This document shows, in pieces, positions 37,601 to 51,500 of a stretch of DNA of 64,000 bases. Position 1 is the first letter of the stretch. The number at the start of each line of letters is the position of its first letter. Position numbers and translations under genes: made by a program. Origin of the DNA: Plectrocnemia conspersa (lineage: Eukaryota > Arthropoda > Insecta > Trichoptera > Polycentropodidae). The notes under the pieces were generated by a model, which searched no databases, was not told the DNA's origin, and saw only the letters and a list, made by a program, of their open reading frames with translations. The stretch covers positions 1,240,001-1,304,000 of the forward strand of contig VTFK01000294.1 of NCBI GenBank assembly GCA_009617715.1, read 5' to 3'.

Positions 37601-39894
37601 TCAATTGTTAGTAATATATAAATGTATTATTTAAGGTGAGTATAAAAGTAATCTTGCTTTTTTTATACTCTTCATATATATATTATTACCATATTCGTCG
37701 TATATAAAAGACGTTAAAGCTTGTAAACCATATAAATGTCGATTGAGTTTAGTTTTATCTTTAACTACATTCAGCAGTAGAGAGATTCCGCCATATTCTA
37801 ATATCTTTAAACGGTTTACAGATTCTCTGCATAAGAGTCGTAAGGCTTTAATCCATGGCAAAGGCCAATCTGTAATAAAATTTATTATGAAATCATATAT
37901 TGTAGATCATTTATTATATTTAATTCATTAAATACCCAATTGATTTTTCAAAAGATCTATTAAACATTCAACGGCGCCGGCTGCGCCAAGATGAGGTCTA
38001 CATTCATCGATATAACAAAGATTGATGATGCATTGCAGCGCCAAAGATTCATAATATTTAACTAGACAAACCAAACAATGATAACCGAGACCGTCACCTA
38101 AAATCTATATTGAACAATTAGATAAACAATAAATTATTAATCGATGATATAAATACCTGCTCTGCACATCGATATGTTGAATGCACCGTAAAATATCCTA
38201 AGCATTTTAAGATTCCATTGAATAAATCGCGTCTTCTTTTGCATGCTATGTCTCTTTTACCATCGATGATAGTTTTGTTTGTAGAATTAATTAATTTTGC
38301 TTCTTCGCATTGTTTTGAAAGTAGCGTCGCTATAGCTTTTACTACGTTTTTGGATATCATTTCCTCTTGGTATTTTTCGACCATCCATAAAAGTCTATAA
38401 AAAATAACACATTTTTAGCAATAGCACTTAAAAATATAATAATAAAACAGCAAGATATTGATTGAATAAATAATAGGAATTATACGAAAAATATAAAGAA
38501 ACTTAAAAAAAAATATTTTTCATAAAGCAAAAACTATAAATTGTTATATTGTAGAATTCATAACAATAAAATGGAACAACTTCTAGTATTTCTTTCATTT
38601 CGGCCTCCGTAATATATTTTTTTATAGGCTCTATTCGGTTGCAGTATAATCGGTTCCCTATCATCTTTGATATATATTACAATAATTTCTGAAAAATTAT
38701 TATATATGCTGCTTAAGAAATTTTATAAGAAATACTTTCTTTGTCTTTCTTCACCATCAAAACTTAATGTGTAATTTTAACTACTTCTCCTTCAGTTTTT
38801 AGTGCCAAATTAATGAATAGCCCTCAAAGTTTGTGGCACTGGCGGATGGGGGCAATAGCCTCTACTCTAGAGATGTTTAAATTTAATAGTTTTTTCAACA
38901 ATTCTATATTTTATTGCGTATTTTATTATAATTTTCATGCATGCTCATTGATTTTAAATTATTTTACAGAATAAAATCCGAATTCTCACAATTATTAAAA
39001 AAAAGAATTCAAACAAAATTTATCCTTCTGTTATTCCATCCATTAAAGCACTATTTTGAGATGTATTATATTCTTCCTGCAGACAAAAATCGTATTGATC
39101 TCAGCGAAGGAGCGACGCTTTAACAATAACAATCGCTACTTTCCTATTATCGAAGGTCAAATTTAGTCTTAAGAAATATTTATTTATTTATATACGATTA
39201 TAAATGATTTTTTTTAAGTAGGTTTGTTGCAGAGAGTTATTCATGGGGTGTTCATTTTGTTCAACGCTATAGGCTACCGCTCGTTCATACCTAATATCAG
39301 CTGCGAGTGAGCGAGTGAATCTTATAAATAGTGTTGTGATAATTAACCTGATGGCTCTCACAGCCAAGAGCAAAGTAGGCATCGGAGTTTTAGCATTCTC
39401 GATGACTTTCAACAAAGCCGGCAGCGCTTCCTCTTTATGCAGTTTCTCAGCGATAGTCTTCTCTGCAGACAAGTTTCCCATCAAGCGACATACTCTGTTT
39501 ACAATTTCGTCTCGGTCAGTCGAACGGCTCAACATGTTGACTAACTCCCGTTCTATTCCCAGCTCTCCCACCTAAAACGCAACTGGAATTACATACGAAC
39601 GAAAGATTTCCTCAATAAAATACTGACCTCTTTGGCGCAATCTGAGTCTAAACAGCAGTCAGCCAGAGCGCTTAGGGCGGAGGGCAAAGCCGCGGTCGAG
39701 GAGGGCGGTCGCAAGAGGGCGACGAGCGCGGGGAGTCCACCCGCCGCCCTCCAGCTCCTGGCGACGGCTCCGCCTCCTTTAAGCGCTCCCTTGGCGGCTT
39801 CAGCGGCCGCTCTACTGCCACGGCCCCCGGCCTTCCGCGCCGCCTCCGCCGCCGCCAGCGCTGACCGCAGGCGCCCGTCCTCCCGCGACAACAT
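34662..39894 (-). CDS. ARMC5: ARMC5, armadillo-repeat and BTB protein (CUL3 substrate adaptor family)
   Basis: Thirteen exons in coding order: 39,628-39,894; 39,348-39,571; 38,157-38,394; 37,936-38,104; 37,690-37,869; 37,453-37,587; 37,289-37,392; 36,906-37,221; 36,142-36,294; 35,849-36,044; 35,682-35,784; 35,467-35,612; 34,662-35,403. All phases agree; the total of 2,973 bases gives 990 residues (human about 935). The N-terminus is Ala/Arg-rich, then armadillo repeats (LVALLRPP, VNRVCRLMGNLSAEKTIA, ALPALLKVIENAKTP, LQCIINLCYIDECRPHLGAA), an acidic disordered linker around residues 420-600, further helical repeats, and a C-terminal BTB domain from about 815 (DEIVFILDDLSEVRADQRLL, KHSDFFSAMLKGSFKEG). 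Mammalian ARMC5 recruits RPB1 to a CUL3 ubiquitin ligase and is an adrenal tumour suppressor. The start at 39,894 is the first in-frame ATG after an acceptor-like ttaggttag, so a non-coding 5' exon is possible. Confidence 0.88.
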
Positions 39895-39972
39895 CCCACG
39901 GGGCGGCGACTCCGCCCTCCTAACCTAAAACGTCAATTTTTAAAATCGATTTTGACTTTTTGTTTCGTCGAA

Positions 39973-39982
39973 AAGATGGCGG
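39973..39982 (+). promoter_or_regulatory. YY1/Pleiohomeotic-like motif near the ARMC5 start
   Basis: aagatggcgg matches the core YY1 site AAGATGGCGG(C) and lies 79 bases upstream of the ARMC5 start codon, within a CG-rich patch (39,950-40,010). Such sites are common just downstream of transcription starts of housekeeping genes. Function here is inferred. Confidence 0.35.
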
Positions 39983-40011
39983 TCTTAACACGGCGGCTTC
40001 GGCGGCCTTCT

Positions 40012-42498
40012 CTTTGTTACTACCTCTTATTAATTTTTTTTCTAATAAATTATAGTTACATAAATTATCGCTAAAATAAATATAAAATAATAATACCGAT
40101 GATATAAAACATTATGTAAATAAATAAATATTACAAATCAAAATATCTGGGTTAAAAATAATACTAAAAAAATATTACAATTACAATGAAAATGTTAATA
40201 TTAAGAGGGCATCATTTAGACAAAATAATAGGGCACTCCATAGCTAAATTTTTTGTTGAAGAATTGAAATAAAAAAGATACTAATAAAATTTAAAAGAAT
40301 ATAAAAATATTCCAGAAAATCTCTTTTTTAGAGTAAAATATTGATTACCAGCAACAAATGTGTTTTGAAAAGTACAATATTTTCAGAAAATCATTTCTTA
40401 CATTATTATTTTTGCAAATAGATATCTGCCTTTTGTTCTAATATTACTTTAAATTTTTCATTAACGTCTCTACTAACATATTTAATCAGGTAATATCACT
40501 TGGATCAATTTATTCAAAATAATGTGCATTGTAGGACAACTGCTAAGTAGTAAGACTATGATTAATTAAATATTCTTTAATCGTAAAGGGTTTTTTTGAA
40601 GCTATATTGATAAGTTTCCATCTTATATATATTTTTTAATATTTTGTGGAACTAATATGGTTGGCGCACTTGAATCAGCAACAGCACAGACACAGAGCAA
40701 TGAGAGAACTTATTCGGCGGCCTGGGCATCACTGTCTCGTCTTGTCTGTTTCTAACATGTTTAAATATTTACACGTAACATAAACGTCAATAAATACTGA
40801 CTAGTCATTGTCGACATCACTATACATATCCTAAATGTTGTTGATTTTTCATTGAAATTAATTTATTAGGTATATATTAAATGCGTAATTGAGATCCTAT
40901 AGTTTTGATATCATATAATATATTTTTTTAATATTTACCTTCATATACTAATTGTAAACTATAATCATAATTTTTAAATAACAAAGTATATGTCACTGTT
41001 TCTCAGACTTTGATTTCGGTCTGTTGACTTATAATACGTACTTGTATTAATTGTACAAGTTACAAGTATTGATTAATTTTAGATGTTGTAAGGTGTTTGA
41101 CTCACACTTGCTATGTTACAACAAAAAATAAATTGTCTCTTAATAATGTAACGAATGTGTGATGATGATTATAGAAATGAGGCTCAGATTTGTAGCCGCT
41201 GTAAATTTTAATGTTAGTTTTCATGTTAGTGTGAAACTCGCGGCCTACATATCAATATAAGTAAAATATAATCAAAAATTATTTATTATTTTTGAGTATG
41301 ACTTCTAAAATGTCGTCATGTGTTATTTCGTATTAAAGATGACACTGATAAACGGTTAATTGCAATTTTTAATCGATGTTAGGGGAATAAACACGCGTAC
41401 GGCGATGAAAAACCAAGTTTTAAATTTTAAAACGTATTTATGTAACAAAAAGTTGTGGCCACTTTCACAGGTCAAAAGCATGAAAAAGCAAAACAAGTGT
41501 TCATAACAATCTGGTTTCTTAGCGTAGTGCTGATAAATTGAGTACAGAAATACATATAAAAAGAAAGATTTTTTAAAACCTTAAGTAATTATACATATTT
41601 AATAAATTGCAAAAAATGTCTAAAATAATCTCACTTCTCAAAAACTTTATTCGAAGTGCGGCAAGAAATTTAATATTACATAAGAAAAATTAAATATCAC
41701 TATATGAATTGTAATTTCACATTTTGTAATAAATATAATATTTACGTCTGTTTTTATTAAATTTGTACACTACACGAGTAAATCGATTACGTATGCCCAG
41801 AGACGGCCCTGGTGAAAAAGAAAGAGGCCCTCGGCACCGGCTGCACTTGAAGTGCAATGGAATGGTAGGAGTAGGTGTGCCGAATGCAAGGTGTTTCTGA
41901 AAACCAAATAAAATGAACCGACGTGTAAAGTAAAATTTACATTGCGATTTTTTGATAAAAACCATTTTGACTTTGAATTCTCAAAAAAAGTGTGGCTGTT
42001 ACATATCACGACTTACTAGGATGGATGACCATATAACCAGTACTATATTGATAAATTTAGAACTAATGGTCACCTGATAATAGATAAAAAGACCAAAATC
42101 AGCAAAAGCAAATTTCATTTAACAATTTAGTGTTATGTTATGGATTAGCCCGGAGGGCTTAAATTAAAATATGTAGCTCATGACTATTTTTTTATTTTAA
42201 AGTTGATCTTAACAGCAAACAAATTAGCTATACTTGGACAATTCAGGTACATGAGTCCTTTTTACTTGGTGGTTTTCGTTTGTTTCTTATAACTCTGACC
42301 GAAGATAATGTATTTGATTGTTAGTGAAAGTATTCAGTTTACAACATTTTACTTTTAATAGTATTCTATTTGTTATTATCAATAAACATTAAAGAGTTTG
42401 GAGTAAAATTTGGCAATATAATATTTGTAGCGTTCGTTACTCGGAGACGACGCTCGTAATAAATATTAACGAGACTGCCTCGATGTAGCGAGTGCTCG
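40012..42498. other. Gap between the divergent ARMC5 and Bcr genes
   Basis: About 2.5 kb of mostly AT-rich DNA. It contains a possible diverged SINE-like copy at 41,005-41,140 and a CG-richer 90-base patch at about 41,793-41,885 (ending gcactt.aagtgc) that resembles transposon ends seen near 1,450 and 62,350. No gene was recognised. Confidence 0.45.
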
Positions 42499-42580
42499 TC
42501 AGTGTGTGCGTTCCGCGCTCGGGAGGAGGGCGTCGTTGGTAAACGTCAGATTAGGTGAAGTCGGAGGGATGGTCGGGTGA
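42499..42580 (+). promoter_or_regulatory. Bcr core promoter and leader with an overlapping mini-uORF
   Basis: A CG-rich stretch carries an arthropod initiator (tcagt at 42,499-42,503, within gtcagtgtgtgcg) about 80 bases before the Bcr start. The leader contains a three-codon frame (ATG at 42,569, stop 42,578-42,580) whose TGA shares its A with the Bcr ATG (TGATG). Confidence 0.45.
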
Positions 42581-45500
42581 TGAGCGCCGCCGAGGAGTTC
42601 CTGTCGGAGTGGGCGCGCTGCGTGGGCTCCTCGCCCCTGCCGGCCCAATGGCAGCAGAACGTCAGAATATCGCTGCTCAAGCACCGGCGTCTCGTCGCCG
42701 ACCTCAGGGTGCGACTGCAACGCGAGGAGGTCTACGTCGACTACCTGGAGCGAGTGCTGGCCGACACCGAGCCGCAGGTGCGCCCCTCGAGTTGATCTCC
42801 GTCTGTTGTTTACTCACTGCTTATTGCTTACTGCTTACTGTTGACTGGTACAGGACGACGAATCGAAGGAGGAAGAATCGGCCGTCGAGGAGAAGCCGCA
42901 GGAGGACGTCAGAAGATCGACCGACAAGAGTCTCATTAAACAATGCATCAGCGAAATATCGTCCGATTTAAACGAAAACAAAATATGCTCGCAAGAGCTG
43001 GCGCAGCAGGCTTCTTCCAAGTCCACAGGTGAGATTTATCCTTGTAAATACAATTATCCTGTACGGGTTGAATAACATGATTTATGGGTGTGGTTTTCCT
43101 CTTTATCCAAAATGCCTGTTGTGTGTAATTATTTATTTATAATAATCTAATAAGAATTTTTATCATAATTTTTTAAACTACTATGAATTCTAATATCTGT
43201 ACTTTATTATGAATAGTAGCTTTTTATCAACCTTACGTAGAGGTTTTGCGAAATAATATAGATTTTCACTAAAATTTCACGGTTTTACTCTGCAGTTCAA
43301 AATTTTTTCTTATTGAATTCACTGTGGTTAAAATTATTTAATCACAACAATTAAGCTTTTTACCCATTATTTATATATAATCACTTATTTAGGGTATGCT
43401 TTGTACCTGTTCCAAATGTTGGAACCACTACTTGAAAGAAAAAAAAAACAAATATTAATAGTATTTAGCTATTCATTCACCATTGTAATTCACACAATGC
43501 CAATGATCCTTAACATATTTGTAATCGTAGGGAATTTCTTGTTATTATTACTTTGATATATAAAACACCAAATATATTTACATTAAAATTACTTACATAC
43601 TTCATGTTTGGTTGTATTTGTACATCGTATGATAGTTTTCGGAGCAATCATTCATGTGAAGATCCGATTTTCGACCACGTTTTAAAAAATCTTTTCTTTG
43701 TTTTTCTTTACATAATATAGGAATTTACTATATAGGAATAGTACATAATCAATAAGTTGCACCTAGTACACACCACGACCATTTTATTTGTTCATTCATA
43801 TATAGTTACTACTTTTCTCTTGCTTATTTTTTTATCGCTTATAAAAGCCTTCTTTTGTTAGACATAACTCTACTAGATAAATATCATTTTTGGAAAAGTA
43901 AATTATCCGCAAGCAGTAGTTTTTTGTTTTTCTACGTTCATTTTCAATCAATTTATCCGTGAAAAACAACTGAAAAAAGTCGATTTGCTTCTGAAAAATT
44001 TCAGGAATTTTTGGTCTTACTCATTGCCTAAGAAAAATGGTTTTTGTCTCAGAATGTCATCACTACTATTTACATTTACTCAATTATATTTCTTTTAGGT
44101 TCATTATTGTCATTGTCAATAAATAAATGTTGAATCTCACTCGGTATTACTTACACTATCGGAAACATTTACCTTAGTTTCTTATTTATGCTAACTAACA
44201 GAAATGATATTTTCATAATAACGTAAATGTTGGTTTGTCATATAAGTTATCATCGTCAGCCACATTATAATTGTAAAAGATTAACTTTTCGTCATCACTA
44301 TTGATTTTATAAAAAAAATTATTAGTATGGTTAACAGATTTTATGACGAATTTTAATAATTTAACAAATTCAGGAACTACCAAATCTTTTTACGGTAATA
44401 TGTTAACCCTTTGAGCATTTTCGCCATACAAATTTAATAAAACACATACATATATAACTGAAGAAATAATAAATAAAAAACATATTTTTATTAATTTGTT
44501 TTAATGTAAATGATTTTTATAGAAAATAATACCTATAATTGAAGGGTTCGAAATAAAACATAAAAAAAAATATATTAATTTTATAAAAAATACTGAGAGC
44601 CTCTAAATTGATGTAAAAATCACAAAAGTCAAATAATATATAAAAAATATGTAAAATAAATTAACGAAATTTAATAATTAAAAAGTATTAAAATAAATTA
44701 TTAAAACATACTGATAAAATATTGAAAATCGTTAATTTTTTTCAATACTTTACTATAAATGCAATATTAAATAATAATAAATAAATACCAGAAATATATT
44801 TTTTTTAATAATAAATTTCATTCAAAATCTATTTTTTAACTCTTATACAACAAAACATTGCAAAAAAACCTTCTTTACAAAAAATATTTTTTCATTTAAA
44901 GTATATTTATAATAAAAAAAATCCTCTCGATATTGACTGCAAGGTTTTTAAGTAAAATTTTCATAAAAGTTATCAAAACTACAATTGTTATTGTGTACTC
45001 AAAAATTAATATGTGTGAACTTTTGCAATAGGTAGTTTTTCTGTCAAAATATAGGTTAAATAATATTGCTTTTTAGCATGATCAATTTTTGAAACATTTT
45101 ATCTACAATTTGATAGTGCAGTCCCAAAAATCATTTGTGTAATTTTTATTTGATAAGTAAATATAATTGAGATATTACGATTTAAATAATCAAAAAGCAA
45201 CTATTTTTTAGAACAACCAGAAACCGTAGCAGCAGTGGCAAGACCGGCGTCACAAATAGTCGGCGATTTCGTCACGGTCATAGAAGTGAACGGAATGAAA
45301 GCGGATGGAAAACCAAAAAGCAACGACGAATCTTCAGCTACGTCTTCGCCTATTGAAATTTCAGCGTCAAAGAAGAAAATTCCTCCCAGGTAAAAAATTA
45401 AAACTTACAATGAAATCGATTAAGAATCATATAAATGAATTGTAAAATTACAGACCTCCGCCTAAAGTACTACCTAAACGTGGCTCTTCTCTCCCCGAAC

Positions 45501-48500
45501 CCGAAGACAGTCCTCCGACGTCTCTGAGCAATAAACTGCAAGAATCGGGCTCTAGAGAGTCACTTGCGAGCCATTCTTCTTCCTTAGGAACATCCTCTAT
45601 CGCTGAAAGGGTAATATTTATAATATTTTTAATATCTATGTTATTCTTTACTCATACGTATTTTTATATATCAGGTTAAATCTTACGAATCCATAAATTT
45701 TCTGTCATCGGAGCACAAAAAAGGCAATCATACTCCACCATCTACCGCTGCAATATCTGATTCTTTGGAAGAAGTCGAAGCGGGCGGTAATTCTAAATCG
45801 GCTTCAATATCATTGGAGAGTATACCTGGTGCGATCGCAAACGAAGCTAAAGAAGAACCTTATTATGATTCAGTACCGTTGGACACTAATGATGGCGAAT
45901 ACGTTTATATACAAGCAGGTAAACTCTTGGCATTCGATTCTAGTTTTTTATATAGTCTTTATATTATTTTATTTTATTTAAGGTGGCACCAGCTCTAATG
46001 CTGATACAATTTCAAACACCAGCACGTTGCCGATGAGCGCGAGAGCTCCTACGGCTCGCCTAGAACCGCCCGAATCACCCGGAAATAATTCTAATTACGT
46101 CAATATCGATTATTACATGCAGTGAGTTGCTCTTTCCCTTGATATACATCTTTATGTATATTTTTTATATTGATCGTTGATTTATTTTTATAGACATAGA
46201 GGTACTTTTGGCAGTCAAAGAAGCGGATCGGCAGATAGCGACGGAGATGGCGAAGGCGTCGGATTTTCCGTGGACACTGATGCTCCTATATTGTTCCGGA
46301 GTATCAGCACCGGTACTGAGGCTGGTCATTTGGCCGGCTCCCACACGCCGATCTCCATGCGAAAGTCGCGTCAGGTAATTTATTTATTTATTCGTTTAAC
46401 TCATCATCTTTAATATTGACTCAACTCAGTTGCGATAAAAAAGTTTAACTTTCACATTCGAAAAGATATTCCAAAAATATTAGTTCTATATCTATTTATC
46501 AATCTTTTAAGTGTTTGTTTTTCACATGATTATCTTGAGAACAGATTATCTTGCGTTTCTCATGTATAAAGCAAATTCTTCGATAGAATTTTAATCTAAT
46601 ATTTGAATAGAATATAAGTATGTGTTTTAAATAATTGTATGTCGTAACGTATATTACAATTCCTCTTAAAATATAATTATTTGACTGCTGTTAAATTATC
46701 TTCTATATCAAATCTGACGTATTTTTAATCAGTAAATATTTATAATACATACTGTGGGTTTGGATTAAAGTTAATGACATATTGTAGATTATATGAAAAA
46801 TTGTAACCACAAAGTGTCTTATTAAATTTGTAAAGGAAAATTCGTTTATAACTAAAAATATTTATTAAAACTCAAAATTTTACTCATCTGTGTTGATAAG
46901 ACTTTTTTATATAATATGATTTCGAATTTTATAATATATTTTAGTAGATTTCTGCTTTTAATTAACGTTTAAATAATTTTTTATAGTTAAAAGATCACTA
47001 TATTTTTAATTTGTTTCGTGTAAGCCTAAAAATAGTAATTATTCACCAGGAAAAATATAATAAACATTTGTAATCAATTGAAATAAAACACGATTATAAT
47101 CTTTGTATATATGTACGTATATATATATTATACACAATATCGATACATGGTTATTTCATATACATATTTCATTACTAAACTTATGGAATTTTTACAACGG
47201 CACACAATTTTTCTGGTCCATGTCGCACTTTTGCTCCACGCACTTACCGTTGATGCACTCCTTGCGTACGCAATTTCCGTCCTTGCATACCACCGAGGTC
47301 AACTTTGTCTGCGTGGTGATTCTCTCTTCTTCGCCGAACCTCGTTTGCAATGTGTCGCGTTGCGGTGGCGCCGGCACCTCTACTACTGTTGGAACAACGG
47401 GCACATTAGTTGGCACTAATTCCGGAACGGGCGACTGTAGCGGCGGTTTAAACGGCAGCTGCTGCACCGTGTAGCACGTCGACGAGCCTGTTATGTGGTT
47501 CACTTGACAAATGCGCGTGGTGCACACGCCGATGAAGTCGCAGCTCGTGTACGTGCATCTACCGTTGCTACAGTCGGAGTGCACGCTCGATAGCGGGTGT
47601 TGCAACAAGTAGCTACCTATTATGCTGTAGAGGCTGGGTTGATCGAGGCCGATGTTCGATATGAGTGCCGCCGGGTTGACTGAATCTGGTGAATGTTTAA
47701 TAATTAGTTACGCCCTGTGTTTTATTATAACAAGAAGATAAAATTTAATTGTATGGTTTGAATTCAACAATATTGAGCTGATCTATAGAATCATTGACTC
47801 AAAAGCCTTTGGGGTTAAAGCGGAACATTGCACAAATACGAGTCCTACGTTGAACTATCCATAAGTATAAAATAAACTTATCTTTTGTTGATATGCACAT
47901 GTAATAATATAACTGATCCTCACATTTTTAAAATCGAAAATCTTGCTGTTTTATGTTGACTAAAAATATAAATAATCACAATATAATAATAGTTATATCA
48001 TATTAAATGTATTTTTTTCAATCTAATAAGTCTTTAAAAGTATTTATTTTTAGAGAGAGAAAATTTTTTGAGAAAAATGTAAAATTTCTCGCTACATGGC
48101 ATAGTTTATCGTTAAATTGTATTCAAATAAATAAACCGTTTCTAAGAGAAACACTGGAAAAACGGAGAGCTTAACTTATTTGCCCGTTACCTCAGATATT
48201 TTTTTAGTCACGTCAATGATTTTACTCATTATCCTTAAAGGTGATGATATAATTTTTATTCTAATACATATTGCAATTTTCCCATTGTATAAAGCAAATA
48301 TCTGTGAACATAAATACAATGAGAACGACAAGAATTTTAAAATCAGATAGATTTTGACTAGAACATAACTATTGTTGATAAAATGTGATGTGACTGACTG
48401 ACGTGTCCGATTTTATCACTACTTACTAAAAAATACAGTATTTAAATATCATTTATCATTAACCCAAGAAAATTAATTCGTCAATCGCGAATTTTTTATC

Positions 48501-51500
48501 TTATTATTTTAATCACAAATAACAAACTGATTATCATTGAATTCATGTGCTTGGTATAATTAAAATGTAGTCAAGAGTTAATGAATTAGTATGGCATGCT
48601 TGAAAACCCAACCTCATTTACCGAAGTTGAAAAAGGAAGCCGCATGCGTTCCCCGAATCTTAAATTAGAAAAATGTGCAATGATTGATTATGCACGTGAC
48701 TTACGTCTAAACTTCTTTTTCTTTCTTATCGTCTATTTTTGGTACAGTTTTAATCTCGGTCGCCTGCACAGTGGTTCCCATTTTGAGATGCGCAAATTCT
48801 TGGCATTCCCCCTTCATATTGGTGTCGTAAATACTGCACGTTTTGTTAACGCATTTACCATCTGGTTCGCAATGGACGGTCGTGCATCTTTGATCGTCGC
48901 AATCGGCTTTGTTCACCGCTCCGCCATCTAACGAATTCTCCAATCTAGCAGTCTTATTTTTGGCGACAGTCGGCGTCGCGGTCGCAGGCTTCGGATCTTT
49001 AGGTTTCGGCGTGGTCGCCTTCAATACCGCGGCTGGCTTCGTAGGCTTCTTCGCATCATCTTCGTCTCCGTACCATCCGGCAAACGGAGACCTTATCCAT
49101 TCCCACAGATTCGAAGCGAAACCCTTCCCTTCGACCTTACTATCTACTTGCGCTACAATGATCGTGATGATGATGATGATTTATACACACGATGGATTGT
49201 TTTTAATGATGATGATATTTACCTTGCGGCTTCGCCAAGCATAACACCAGAGTCGCGAACAATAACGTAACAGTTAAGAGCTTCATTTTGAGTTATCGTA
49301 GTGTGGTCAAAAATGCACTGTCCGTTCGAAATCCATTTGTGTTGGTTTTATACCTACATTAGGCATTTTGAGCCTCGGGAAACTACCAAAAGCAATTAGT
49401 CGCGAGAGGTACAATGCGCTTCGAGAAATTTCAAACGATCCAAAAGATAACTGCAGGGGTCTGTAAGTTCTTGCAAATAATCCCACCCCATGCTGAGCTA
49501 TGGTGCTTCGAAATAGCAGCTTCTTTTCATAGCGTTTAACGACAAACGCGAGTGGTGTTCCATTGTTGCCCTAAATATAGAATCGTATTTGCAGGTGTCG
49601 TACATACATATTATATACGAAAATTAGCGTTTGAGAAGCATGGGAAATACCAGTGTTTAATGCGTAATTGTGGCGAGTTAATTGTAAATGCAGATCCTAT
49701 AAAATGTTCGTTTTTCTGAAATTGCTCATTGCTTCGGCAGATAATGCGCGAGATTAGCCTATTTTTATACTTGCTGTTATGTGGTATGAAACATTATCGT
49801 TATAGTACGTATAGCAAAAATGATTCAGAATTCAATTGTAGTCTGTATGTCTCTTTTCTTAAATGATTTTCGATATATTTCTTGACCATTTTTTGAAGAA
49901 TTGTAAAAAACTCGGACCATTTTCGGGATTTTTTTTTTCAGTTCGATCCTTGTTAAATACTTTTAAAATACGAAATACGAATCCTATGATTTTTTAAAGT
50001 CTATAGATTATTGCTCTTTTAATAATCGTTTTAAGATCATTTTTTTTCATTATCATTTATTGGAAGATCTTAACCGAAATTTGTTCAATAGAAGCGCGCC
50101 AAAACAATTATCATTTCTCAGAAGTCAAAAATTCACGCCAAAAGCAATAAAATCGTGTCGGCGCCGTCACAGTGGGAACGCTAGATAACCGAGCGTTCCC
50201 GCCGCGACGGCGCCGATATGATTTTACCGCTTTTGACGTGAATTTTGTACTTCCCAGAAGGGATAATTGTTTTGTTGCGCTCTCCTATTGGATAAAATTC
50301 GGTTTAGATATGCTTCATTCGATTCTCACTTATTGTAAGTCGTAATATTGTTTAGAATAGTCTTAATATGAACGCTATGTTTCCGCTGCGAGAGCACGAT
50401 TTTTATTGCTTTTGACGCGGAAATAAACAGGGACCACAAAAACGTATATCAATTAATGAAATACTATAAATCTTAAATGAAATCGAAATATTAAAACGCC
50501 CCTTAAAGTTGCCTTACTTACAGGGGCGTCATTTCATTTTTTTTTAAGAGGGGGGAAGTTGGCCAGGCAGTTTTAATATTTCGATTTCATTTAAGATTTA
50601 TAGTATTTCATTAATTGATATACGTTTTTCTGTGGGTCCCTGTTTATTCCGCGTCAAAAGCAATAAAATCGTGCTCTCGCAGCGGAAACATAGCGTTCAT
50701 ATTAAGACTAGTCTAAACAATATTACGACTTACAATAAGTGAGAATCGAATGAAGCATATCTAAACCGAATTTTATCCAATAGGAGTGCGCAACAAAACA
50801 ATTATCCCTTCTGGGAAGTAAAAAATTCATGTCAAAAGCAGTAAAATCATGTCGGCGCCGTCGCGGCGGGAACGCTCGGTTATCTAGCGTTCCCACTGTG
50901 ACGGCGTCGACACGATTTTATTGCTTTTGGCGTGAATTTTTTACTTCTGAGAAATGATAATTGTTTTGGCGCGCTTCTATTGAACAAATTTCGGTTTGAA
51001 TATAATTTGATCAGCCCTCTTATATAATATGTCCATAGTAAACTATCATATTTTTAAAACATGTAATATCGAAATACAGACAAACTATAGAAAATATGTA
51101 AAATGCGACGTCTGTCTGTACTTATTCTTCTGCTTATTTTCTCCTGACAGAGATATTTCGGACTTGATCTAATAAAAGTTATAAAACCATAATTAGTTTT
51201 AGAAATTTTATTAGGTTAGGTTTGGGTTAGAACAGCAAACGGACGATTCGCAACTGTCAAATTGCGTTTTATATACATTTTAGGGTCGCATATAATTTCA
51301 TTAGTGCCTATCAGTTAACTTATATTTTCGCTAGTAGAAATGGTGAAAATTTATTTCGATTTCACTAGTAAAAATATAACTTCACTGAAAAATACAAAGT
51401 CACTGTAACATTTATACTTCACATTTAAATAAATAATGATAAGTATGTAAATGTATATATACACATACAAAAATTGAAATCATATATTTTACTAGCAACT

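Noticed and set aside
39632..39928. Plus-strand Ala/Pro-rich 98-codon frame
   Set aside because: It is the antisense of the GC-rich ARMC5 first exon, whose minus-strand reading continues in phase through 12 further exons.
48596..49244. Plus-strand frames of 111 codons opposite the cysteine-rich gene
   Set aside because: They overlap exon 2a in antisense; the minus-strand reading has a signal peptide, conserved cysteine spacing, splice sites and a promoter.
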